Shown piece by piece: positions 36,610 to 43,885 of a stretch of DNA of 64,000 nt. The stretch is from Acidisphaera sp. S103 (GTDB taxonomy: Bacteria > Pseudomonadota > Alphaproteobacteria > Acetobacterales > Acetobacteraceae). Below the pieces are notes generated by a model, which saw nothing but the letters and a program-made list of their open reading frames with translations, was not told the DNA's origin and did no database searches. Both the position numbers and the translations under genes were made by a program. How positions within the stretch are numbered: the first letter of the stretch is position 1; each line of letters opens with the position of its first letter. The stretch lies in contig NZ_LMUJ01000060.1 of the NCBI RefSeq assembly GCF_009765975.1, positions 103,268 to 167,267 of the forward strand, given 5' to 3'.

Positions 36610-37488
36610 TCACTTCTTGCACCACGCCGCGATCTGCGCGTGTGTCGCAAACCAGCAGCCACCTTTCGCCTTCATGTGGTGAATCAACCGTTCCAGCAGC
36701 GGCAGCCGCGACCGGTGGCCGGTGATGTGCGGATGCATCGTCAGCAGGAACATGCCGCCTTCGTCCCAGGCGCCGTCGAATTCGGCGGTGAAAATCTCCT
36801 CCACCGCAGACGGCGGTGTGTAGGGGCGCAGGCCGGAGAACCGCAGCATGTTGAAGTAAACCGCGTCGTCCCGGATCCATTCCGGTGGCAGTTCGACGAT
36901 GCCGGTGGGTTCGCCCTGGTCCTCCAATTCGTACGGATCGTCATCCGCCATCAGGCTGCTGTCGTACAGCAGCTTCATTTCGCGGATGATATCCAGCGTG
37001 TTCACGGAAAAATCCCACGACGCCGTCCGCATGCCGACCGGTTCGGTTCCGCTGATTTTGGCCAGTGTTTCGCGGGACCGCAGGGTCAGTTCGCGTTCCG
37101 CCTCACGCGGCAGGGTCGTGTTGACCTCGTGGATCCATGAATGGATGCCGATCTCGTGCCCGTCCGCGGCGACGGCCCGCACTTCGTCGGGATGAATCAG
37201 GGCGGACACCGCCGGATAGAAAAATGTCGCGGGCACCGATTCCCGTTCCAGTAACCGCCGGATCCGAGGCATCGCCTGGCGGCCACCATACTGGCCCTGG
37301 CTGATCCGCATCGGGCTGGGATCGTTGTCGCGCAGTGGGATCGTCTCATGATCGGCGTCGAAGCTGATCGCCACGGCGCAGCGCGCGCCCTCGGGCCACG
37401 ATGCTGGCTTCAGGCTGCGTCCGGCCCGAGCACGATTGATCATGGTGCGCCAGGTTTCTTCGGGCCACTGCCAGGGTTCGAGACTCAT
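36610..37488 (-). CDS. Polysaccharide deacetylase family protein (PgdA-like)
   Basis: 292-residue NodB-fold deacetylase. The metal-binding Asp pair is in VAISFDADHETIPLRD and the His-x3-His motif is in GHEIGIHSWIHEVN. Later segments are PVGMRTASWDFSVNTLDII and MFLLTMHPHITGHRSRL. The arrangement resembles Helicobacter PgdA-type deacetylases and related ring-amide hydrolases. No signal peptide is seen, so it is probably cytoplasmic, which argues for a small-molecule amide substrate. Start at 37488 follows GGAGGG. It is divergent from an amidase gene, so the two may act on the same nitrogen compound. Confidence 0.84.
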   Translation of the reverse strand: MSLEPWQWPEETWRTMINRARAGRSLKPASWPEGARCAVAISFDADHETIPLRDNDPSPMRISQGQYGGRQAMPRIRRLLERESVPATFFYPAVSALIHPDEVRAVAADGHEIGIHSWIHEVNTTLPREAERELTLRSRETLAKISGTEPVGMRTASWDFSVNTLDIIREMKLLYDSSLMADDDPYELEDQGEPTGIVELPPEWIRDDAVYFNMLRFSGLRPYTPPSAVEEIFTAEFDGAWDEGGMFLLTMHPHITGHRSRLPLLERLIHHMKAKGGCWFATHAQIAAWCKK

Positions 37489-37556
37489 GCGGGGTTCCCT
37501 CCATGCGCTGTGGGCGGCATGCTGCACCCAGTTCGCCCCATCGGAAAAGAGCACCC

Positions 37557-38951
37557 ATGCCCGATTTTGATCCCGCCCTGCTGAGTGCCGAGGATATGCT
37601 GGGTTACTTCGGCCGCCGGCAACTTACGCCCGTCGATGTCCTGCAGGCGATCACCGAACGGGTGGCACGCCTGAACCCGGGCCTCAATGCATTCGCGGTG
37701 ATGAATCCTGGGGCATTGCAGGCGGCCGGCGAAAGCACCTCCCGCTGGCGGTCGGGTCGGCCGCTTGGCATGCTGGATGGCGTGCCCTGCACGGTGAAGG
37801 ACCTGGTCGATCTCGCCGGCTTCCCGACGCGGCGCGGTAGCCGGACCACCAGCACAGATCCGGTGCCGGATGATGCGCCACTGGTCGCCGGTCTGAAAGC
37901 GGCCGGGGCGGTGATCGTGGGCAAGACTACGACGACCGAGTTCGGTTGGAAGTCGCCCGGCGACTGTCCGCTGCACGGCATTACGCGCAACCCGTGGAAC
38001 CCGGATTACACGACCGGCGGGTCGTCCTCCGGCGCTGGGGCGGCCGGCGCGGCCGGGTTTGGGCCGCTGCATGTCGGCACGGATGCCGGCGGGTCGGTGC
38101 GCATTCCGGCGGCGTGGTGCGGCCTGGTGGGGCTGAAACCGACCTATGGCCGCATCCCGCAATGGCCGGCGAGCGCCTTCGCCAGCGTGTCCTGTGCCGG
38201 CCCGATGACCCGCACGGTGCGCGATGCGGCGCTGATGTTCTCCGCCATGGCGCGCTGGGACCTGCGCGACCCGTTCTGTCTGCCGGACGACCCGCGCGAC
38301 TGGTGCGACGGCATCGAGGACGGAGTCTCTGGCCTGACTGTCGGTATCTTGCGTAATCCCGGCTTCAACGCCCCGGTCGATGCCGATGGCACCGCCGCGG
38401 TGGAGCGCGCCGCCCAGGTCCTGACCGATGCCGGCGCCTTCGTGGAAGAAGCCGACGCCGGCCTGCCGGAGACCAGCAGCGTGTTCGGGCGGGTCTGGGG
38501 GGCGGCACTGGCTCGTTTGGTCGCGGGGATGCCAGCGCAACTGGTGGGTCTGCTGGATCCCGGCATTCGCGAGGTCGCGCAGACGCTGGGCGGGATGACA
38601 GCGATCGACTTCATGGATGCTGAGGCCACCCGAGCCGCTGCCGGCCATGCCATGGCTCGGTTGCATCAGCGCTACGATCTTGTACTGTGCCCGACCGTGC
38701 CCGCCGGGCCGCCGCTAGCCGAGGCCCCGACGGTCGATCCGGTACGCGCTTTGTGGACGGCGTGGGCGCCCTGGACATTCACGTTCAATTTGACGCGGCA
38801 GCCGGCGATCACCGTGCCGATGGGTCCTCGGGCGGATGGGATGCCGAACTCGGTGCAGATCGCGGCGGCGCAGTTCCGGGACGACTGGGTGCTGCGGGCG
38901 GCCAGGGCGATCGAGGTGGCGCAGCCGTTCCAAATTCCTGATCTGGGGTGA
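37557..38951 (+). CDS. Amidase signature family protein
   Basis: 464-residue amidase. The Ser-cisSer-Lys triad is visible: Lys in VIVGKTTTTEFGWK, cis-Ser in TGGSSSGAGAAGAAGFGP and nucleophile Ser in HVGTDAGGSVRIPAAW. The length fits GatA-like hydrolases, but no gatB or gatC is nearby, so it is a catabolic amidase of unknown substrate. Start at 37557 (MPDFDPALLS); the longer frame from 37503 lacks a ribosome site. It diverges from the deacetylase-like gene at 37488, sharing a 68-base promoter region. Confidence 0.86.
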   Translation: MPDFDPALLSAEDMLGYFGRRQLTPVDVLQAITERVARLNPGLNAFAVMNPGALQAAGESTSRWRSGRPLGMLDGVPCTVKDLVDLAGFPTRRGSRTTSTDPVPDDAPLVAGLKAAGAVIVGKTTTTEFGWKSPGDCPLHGITRNPWNPDYTTGGSSSGAGAAGAAGFGPLHVGTDAGGSVRIPAAWCGLVGLKPTYGRIPQWPASAFASVSCAGPMTRTVRDAALMFSAMARWDLRDPFCLPDDPRDWCDGIEDGVSGLTVGILRNPGFNAPVDADGTAAVERAAQVLTDAGAFVEEADAGLPETSSVFGRVWGAALARLVAGMPAQLVGLLDPGIREVAQTLGGMTAIDFMDAEATRAAAGHAMARLHQRYDLVLCPTVPAGPPLAEAPTVDPVRALWTAWAPWTFTFNLTRQPAITVPMGPRADGMPNSVQIAAAQFRDDWVLRAARAIEVAQPFQIPDLG

Positions 38952-38953
38952 AA

Positions 38954-38969
38954 GTAAGCGATTGCTTAC
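38954..38969. promoter_or_regulatory. hipBA operator 1
   Basis: Perfect palindrome GTAAGCGATTGCTTAC (6-4-6), immediately after the amidase stop codon. First of three related sites with a 26-base repeat distance. It overlaps the proposed -35 element TTGCTT (38963-38968). Confidence 0.75.
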
Positions 38970-38991
38970 ATGCACGAATGTATGCGATAAC
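38963..38991 (+). promoter_or_regulatory. Candidate hipBA promoter
   Basis: TTGCTT (38963-38968), a 17-base spacer and GATAAC (38986-38991). It would start transcription near 38998, giving a leader of only about 24 bases without a clear Shine-Dalgarno. Both boxes lie within operators 1 and 2, consistent with repression by HipB. Confidence 0.45.
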
Positions 38992-38995
38992 TTAC
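38980..38995. promoter_or_regulatory. hipBA operator 2
   Basis: GTATGCGATAACTTAC, an imperfect copy of the same 16-bp site exactly 26 bases after operator 1. It covers the proposed -10 element. Confidence 0.7.
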
Positions 38996-39005
38996 TTTGC
39001 GCAAT

Positions 39006-39021
39006 GTAAGCGATTGCATAC
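39006..39021. promoter_or_regulatory. hipBA operator 3
   Basis: GTAAGCGATTGCATAC, 26 bases after operator 2 and directly abutting the hipB ATG at 39022, so it occupies the mRNA leader. Confidence 0.72.
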
Positions 39022-39315
39022 ATGTCCGGTACGGTAATCAGAACCCCCGCCAACCTTGGCGCTTTGATCAGGGACCGCCGGCTGGGGCTTGGCCTCGACC
39101 AAGCCGAACTGGCCAAGCGGGTGGGTGTCAGCCGTCTCTGGATCAACCAGGTTGAGCGGGGCAAACCGGGAGCAAGCATTGGACTGGTTCTGCGAACTCT
39201 GATGGTCCTGGGGATCGAGCTGAGTGCCAATCAGTGGAACAAGACACCCGCACCCGCGGCAACACCGGATATCGATGCGATCGTGGAAGGCGCCCGCGAC
39301 CGGAGGCAGCCGTGA
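39022..39315 (+). CDS. hipB: HipB-like XRE-family antitoxin/repressor
   Basis: 97-residue DNA-binding protein with an XRE helix-turn-helix at residues about 11-65 (LGALIRDRRLGLGLDQAELAKRVGVSRLWINQVERG). The C-terminal tail is short. It is expected to neutralise HipA and repress its own operon through the three upstream palindromes. The ATG directly follows operator 3, and no Shine-Dalgarno is visible, suggesting weak or leader-poor initiation. It overlaps hipA by four bases (GTGA). Confidence 0.88.
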   Translation: MSGTVIRTPANLGALIRDRRLGLGLDQAELAKRVGVSRLWINQVERGKPGASIGLVLRTLMVLGIELSANQWNKTPAPAATPDIDAIVEGARDRRQP

Positions 39316-40589
39316 GCGAATTGATCGCTCTGCTGAACGAACGTGAAGTGGGGACCGTCCGCCAGGATCGGGGGCGGCTCGCGTTCGAATATGCGGAGTC
39401 CTGGCGCAACGCGCCGGCTGCCTATCCGTTGTCCTTATCGATGCCGTTGGCAGCCGCGCATCACGGTCATGCATCGATCGCGCCTTATCTTTGGGGGTTG
39501 CTGCCAGACAGCGAATTCATCCTCAGTCAGTGGGGGCAACGTTTCCATGTGTCGCCACGCAATCCCTTCGCCCTGCTGACCCATGTCGGCGAAGATTGTG
39601 CCGGTGCTGTCCAGTTTGTGCGTCCGGACCGACTGGAAGCATTCCTGAGCACTACGCATGGCGACATCGAATGGCTGACCGAAGCAGACGTGGCGAACAG
39701 GCTGCGCAGGCTTCAGGCCGATGCCAGCGCATGGCGTGCTCCACAGGATACCGGGCAGTTCAGCCTCGCCGGGGCCCAACCCAAGACGGCCCTGGTCTTC
39801 GATGGGCAGCGTTGGGGCGTGCCATCCGGGCGAGAGCCTACGACCCATATCCTGAAGCCAGCGACAGGCCGCATGGATGGCCACGCACAAAATGAGCATC
39901 TCTGCTTGTCGCTGGCCCGAGCGCTTGGGCTTCCGGCGGCGCGATCCGAGGTCATGACGTTCGAGGACGTCACGGCCATTGTGGTCTTCCGTTACGATCG
40001 CATCCGCCCGGCCGGCACAACCCATGCCTATCGCGTCCATCAGGAGGATTTCTGCCAGGCATTGCGCGTGCATCCAGCGCAAAAGTATCAGAACCAGGGT
40101 GGTCCCGGGCCCAAGCCGATGGTCGATCTGTTGCGGGCGAATGCATCCGGCCAGCGGCCCGATCGGGACGTCGAGACATTCCTCGACGCGCTGATCCTGA
40201 ACTGGCTGATCGGCGGTTCGGATGCGCACGCCAAGAACTATTCCATCCTGATTGGCAGCGGCGGCCTGGTTCGCCTGGCACCGCTGTACGATGTGGCGAG
40301 CGTCCTGGCCTATCCGGATGTCCAGCCGCGCAAGGCAACGCTGGCGATGAAGATCGGCAATACATACCGGTTGCACGATATCGGTCTGCCCGAGTGGCGC
40401 GATCTGGCGGCGCAGGTGCGATGGGATGGCGATGCAATGGCGGACCGGGTTCGGACGATGGCCACCGAACTGCCGGACCGGCTCACCGATGAGGTTCGGA
40501 CGATGGGCGAGGTGGGATGTTCACACCCGTTGATCGATCGGTTGGCACATGTGCTGATCGAACGGGCTACCCAGATCGCTCGGCAATGA
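39312..40589 (+). CDS. hipA: HipA-like serine/threonine kinase toxin
   Basis: 425 residues from a GTG start overlapping the hipB stop. The N-terminal HipA_N-like domain (VSELIALLNEREVGTVRQDRGRLAFEY) is followed by the kinase domain with FSLAGAQPKTALVFDGQRWG (P-loop region), THILKPATGR and the catalytic/metal motif LIGGSDAHAKNYSIL near residue 308. E. coli HipA phosphorylates glutamyl-tRNA synthetase and causes growth arrest; the target of this one is unknown. All kinase motifs appear intact. The stop overlaps the eutB start (ATGA), an unusual link between a toxin operon and a catabolic operon. Confidence 0.9.
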   Translation: MSELIALLNEREVGTVRQDRGRLAFEYAESWRNAPAAYPLSLSMPLAAAHHGHASIAPYLWGLLPDSEFILSQWGQRFHVSPRNPFALLTHVGEDCAGAVQFVRPDRLEAFLSTTHGDIEWLTEADVANRLRRLQADASAWRAPQDTGQFSLAGAQPKTALVFDGQRWGVPSGREPTTHILKPATGRMDGHAQNEHLCLSLARALGLPAARSEVMTFEDVTAIVVFRYDRIRPAGTTHAYRVHQEDFCQALRVHPAQKYQNQGGPGPKPMVDLLRANASGQRPDRDVETFLDALILNWLIGGSDAHAKNYSILIGSGGLVRLAPLYDVASVLAYPDVQPRKATLAMKIGNTYRLHDIGLPEWRDLAAQVRWDGDAMADRVRTMATELPDRLTDEVRTMGEVGCSHPLIDRLAHVLIERATQIARQ

Positions 40590-41959
40590 CAGATTACGTC
40601 AGCGACTTCCACGGTGAGCGCCACCGCTTCGCGGACCTGAAGGATGTTCTTGCCAAAGCATCCCACCGCCGGTCCGGCGACGAACTCGCGCGGCTGGCGG
40701 CGGAGTCGGACGCGCAGCGGGTCGCCGCTCGGTCCGTGCTCGCCGACTTGCCGTTGGCGGTGTTGCTGAACGAGGCCGTTGTTCCTTATGAAACGGACGA
40801 AGTAACGCGACTGATCCTCGACAGCCACGATACGGCGGCGTTCGCGGCGGTTTCACACCTGACCGTCGGTGGGTTTCGCGACTGGTTGCTGTCCTATGAT
40901 GCGACCCCCGAACGGCTGGCGGCGCTTGCTCCGGGGATCACGCCGGAGATGGCTGCTGCTGTTACCAAGCTGATGCGTAACCAGGATCTGATCAGTGTCG
41001 GCAGCCGGTGCCGGGTGGTGACGGCGTTCCGGAATACGCAAGGATTGCCGGGGCACCTGGGTTCCCGCTTGCAGCCGAATCATCCCACCGACGATCTGCG
41101 CGGTATTGGCGCGGCCACGATCGACGGTCTGCTGCTGGGCTGCGGCGACGCGGTGATTGGGGTCAATCCGGCGACCGACAGTGTGGCGAACGGCATCGCC
41201 CTGCTGGATATGCTGGAAACGCTGCGCCTACGGCACGACATCCCGACCCAGACCTGTGTATTGACACATGTCACCAACGCGCTGGAGATCATGCGGCGTG
41301 GTGCCCCGGTCGATCTGGTGTTTCAGTCGATCGCTGGCACGGAAGCGGCGAATGCCGGCTTCGGCGTGAATCTGGCGATCCTGCGCGAGGCCCAGGACGC
41401 CGCGTTGTCCCTGAAGCGAGGCGCCGTCGGCAACAACGTCATGTATTTCGAGACCGGCCAGGGCGCCGCGCTGTCCGCCAACGCCCATCACGGCGTGGAC
41501 CAGCAGACAGTGGAAGCCCGCGCCTATGCCGTCGCCAGGGCGTTTTCGCCGCTGCTGGTCAATACGGTGGTGGGGTTCATCGGCCCGGAATACCTCTACG
41601 ATGGCAAACAGATCATTCGGGCCGGGCTGGAAGATCATTTCTGTGGCAAGCTGATGGGCGTGCCGATGGGTGTCGATGTCTGCTACACCAACCACGCCGA
41701 GGCGGATCAGGACGACATGGACTCGCTGATGACGCTACTGACCGTCGCCGGTGTGACATTCCTGATCGCCGTACCCGGTTCGGACGATGTCATGCTGAAC
41801 TACCAAAGCGCGTCCTTCCACGACATTCTGTATCTACGTTCGCAATTCGATCGTCCTGCCGCCCCGGAATTCGAGGCGTGGCTGGAACGGATGGACTTGA
41901 AAGACCGAGCCGGCCGGATCAAGGGACCACGCGTGACCCGCCTGCTGACCGATGTCTGA
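40586..41959 (+). CDS. eutB: Ethanolamine ammonia-lyase, large subunit
   Basis: 457-residue adenosylcobalamin-dependent lyase subunit that splits ethanolamine into acetaldehyde and ammonia. Family segments are KLMRNQDLI, FRNTQGLPGHLGSRLQPNHPTD, GCGDAVIGVNPATDS and FQSIAGTEAANAGFGVNL. Start at 40586 overlaps the hipA stop by four bases; the longer frame from 40517 is hipA sequence in another frame. It overlaps eutC by eight bases. No microcompartment shell, eutA reactivase or eutE/eutG genes are present, so this is a minimal eutBC pair needing imported or synthesised B12. Confidence 0.93.
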   Translation: MTDYVSDFHGERHRFADLKDVLAKASHRRSGDELARLAAESDAQRVAARSVLADLPLAVLLNEAVVPYETDEVTRLILDSHDTAAFAAVSHLTVGGFRDWLLSYDATPERLAALAPGITPEMAAAVTKLMRNQDLISVGSRCRVVTAFRNTQGLPGHLGSRLQPNHPTDDLRGIGAATIDGLLLGCGDAVIGVNPATDSVANGIALLDMLETLRLRHDIPTQTCVLTHVTNALEIMRRGAPVDLVFQSIAGTEAANAGFGVNLAILREAQDAALSLKRGAVGNNVMYFETGQGAALSANAHHGVDQQTVEARAYAVARAFSPLLVNTVVGFIGPEYLYDGKQIIRAGLEDHFCGKLMGVPMGVDVCYTNHAEADQDDMDSLMTLLTVAGVTFLIAVPGSDDVMLNYQSASFHDILYLRSQFDRPAAPEFEAWLERMDLKDRAGRIKGPRVTRLLTDV

Positions 41960-42698
41960 CCCGTGGGTCGCATTACGAACGACGACTCGGGCACGTATCG
42001 GCCTTGGGCGTACCGGCGACGCGCTACCCATCAAGGACGTGCTGGAATTCCAGCTTGCCCATGCCAGGGCACGAGATGCTGTCCATACACCGTTGGATAC
42101 GGAGGTTATCGCCCGAGCGGTCGCGCCACTGACGTCCGTGATGGTTCGCAGCAAGGCGGCGGACCGGGAAACCTATCTGCGGCGACCTGATCTGGGGCGG
42201 CAACTCGGCTGCGATATCGATCCGTCGGGACCCTGGGACGCGGTTTTTGTCATTGCCGACGGATTGTCGCCCGTCGGGGTGCAGATCCACGCACCACCGC
42301 TGCTGCATGCCTGCCTCGACCGGCTTCCCGGTTGGTCCGTCGCCCCCATCGTCATCGCTACCCAGGCTAGGGTTGCCCTGGGGGATGAGATCGGGGCGCT
42401 GCTGCAAGCCTGTCTCTGCGTGGTGCTGATTGGTGAGCGGCCGGGGCTGAGTGTCGCCACTAGTCTTGGGGTTTACCTGACGTATCGACCGCGTATCGGC
42501 CGACGGGATTCGGAACGCAACTGCATCTCCAACATCCACGCCGACGGTCTGTCCTACGAAGCTGCCGCCCACATGTTGGTGTGGCTGATGACCGAGGCGC
42601 GCCACCGCAAGCTGACCGGCGTCGGTCTCAAGGACGATCGGCCGGTAGCAGCGCCAGCGTCTCCCGAGCGATTACCCGCTCCTCATAGGTCGGGATGA
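41952..42698 (+). CDS. eutC: Ethanolamine ammonia-lyase, small subunit
   Basis: 248-residue partner of EutB. Segments are ALPIKDVLEFQLAHARARDAV, DAVFVIADGLSPVGVQIHA, VLIGERPGLSVATSLGVYLTY and RRDSERNCISNIHADGLSYE, which includes the cobalamin-contact region. The last 23 codons run antisense over the end of ackA (71-base overlap) and encode an Arg/Pro/Ala-rich tail beyond the usual family end near LTGVGLKDD. The tail is probably dispensable. Start at 41952 overlaps eutB. Confidence 0.92.
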   Translation: MSDPWVALRTTTRARIGLGRTGDALPIKDVLEFQLAHARARDAVHTPLDTEVIARAVAPLTSVMVRSKAADRETYLRRPDLGRQLGCDIDPSGPWDAVFVIADGLSPVGVQIHAPPLLHACLDRLPGWSVAPIVIATQARVALGDEIGALLQACLCVVLIGERPGLSVATSLGVYLTYRPRIGRRDSERNCISNIHADGLSYEAAAHMLVWLMTEARHRKLTGVGLKDDRPVAAPASPERLPAPHRSG

Positions 42699-43806
42699 CG
42701 AAGGCGGTCAGGCGGCTGGACGCGGCGGTGATCCGGCCTGTGCCCTGTTCGTTGGCCGCGTTGTCCAGTGCGAAGCCCAACCAGCGCAACCGGTCCAGCA
42801 CGCGCGCCCGGATCGGTGCGCTATGTTCGCCGATGCCGGCGGTGAAGACCAGCCCGTCGATGCCGCCCATGCTGACGGCCAGCGCGCCGGCGGTGCGGGC
42901 AGTGTGATAGACGAAGTATTCAACAGCCAGCTTCGCCAGAGGGGCATCGCTGGCCAATAGGTCGCGGATGTCGTTGGATAGTCCGGACAGGCCTTTCAGG
43001 CCACAATCGTGGTAGAGGAATTTCTCCACGCGATCGACCGGCCAACCCTTTTGCTGTTGCAGCCACAGGATCACGCCGGAATCCAGCGACCCGGACCGGG
43101 TGCCCATCGGCAGTCCGTCCAGCGCGGTGAAGCCCATCGACGAATCGATGCTGTGCCCATTCACCAGCGCACACATCGACGCGCCCGATCCCAGATGGCC
43201 GACCACGACTTTGCCGGCGGCGATCTCGGGAGCCTGGGTCTTCATGGCTCCGGCAATGTATTGATAGGACAGGCCGTGGAATCCGTATCGGCGGACGCCT
43301 TCCTGATATAGCGCATCCGGGATCGCGAACCGGTCGGCGACGGCGGGATGGCCTCGGTGGAACGCGGTGTCGAAACAGGCGACATGCGGGATGCCGGGGA
43401 AGCGTTTGCGCAAACCCTTCAACACATCCAATGCTGGCGGATTGTGCAGTGGGGCGAGCGGCGAAATCGCCTCGATCTGGGCCAGGATCGCGTCATCGAC
43501 CAGGACGGAGCGGTCCAGGTCGGGGCCGCCATGCACGACACGGTGGCCGAATGCCGCGATGTCTCCGGAAAGCGGGCCGTCGGACAGATCGGCCAGCACC
43601 TGCATCGCCGCATGCGGATCGGCTGCGGTGATCGCGCTGTCCCGGGGCGTCTTGCCGGTGATCTTCAGGTGTGCCTGGCCGCCGATCCCATCCACCGCGC
43701 CGGACAGCAGCGGCGGAGCCTCCGGCCGCAGCGGATAGGCGGCGAATTTCAGGCTGGACGACCCGGTGTTCAGCACGACAATGCGGCGATCGGCTTCGGA
43801 CATCAT
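42628..43806 (-). CDS. ackA: Acetate kinase
   Basis: 392-residue acetate/butyrate kinase-family enzyme interconverting acetate + ATP and acetyl phosphate. Motifs are VLNTGSSSLKFAAYPL, FGHRVVHGGPDL, HNPPALDVLKGL, YGFHGLSYQYIAG and FTAGIGEHSAPIRARVL. Tandem ATG codons at 43806 and 43803 are both possible starts. No pta or phosphoketolase gene is adjacent. It converges on eutC with overlapping 3' ends. It could use acetyl phosphate from acetaldehyde oxidation, but that link is inferred. Confidence 0.93.
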   Translation of the reverse strand: MMSEADRRIVVLNTGSSSLKFAAYPLRPEAPPLLSGAVDGIGGQAHLKITGKTPRDSAITAADPHAAMQVLADLSDGPLSGDIAAFGHRVVHGGPDLDRSVLVDDAILAQIEAISPLAPLHNPPALDVLKGLRKRFPGIPHVACFDTAFHRGHPAVADRFAIPDALYQEGVRRYGFHGLSYQYIAGAMKTQAPEIAAGKVVVGHLGSGASMCALVNGHSIDSSMGFTALDGLPMGTRSGSLDSGVILWLQQQKGWPVDRVEKFLYHDCGLKGLSGLSNDIRDLLASDAPLAKLAVEYFVYHTARTAGALAVSMGGIDGLVFTAGIGEHSAPIRARVLDRLRWLGFALDNAANEQGTGRITAASSRLTAFVIPTYEERVIARETLALLPADRP

Positions 43807-43885
43807 TCACCCCTTGGCCTTTCCGGCCGACAGCGTACATGCTGGCGAGCGACCGCGATAGCAGCCCTCCGGAGGACACAAGATC

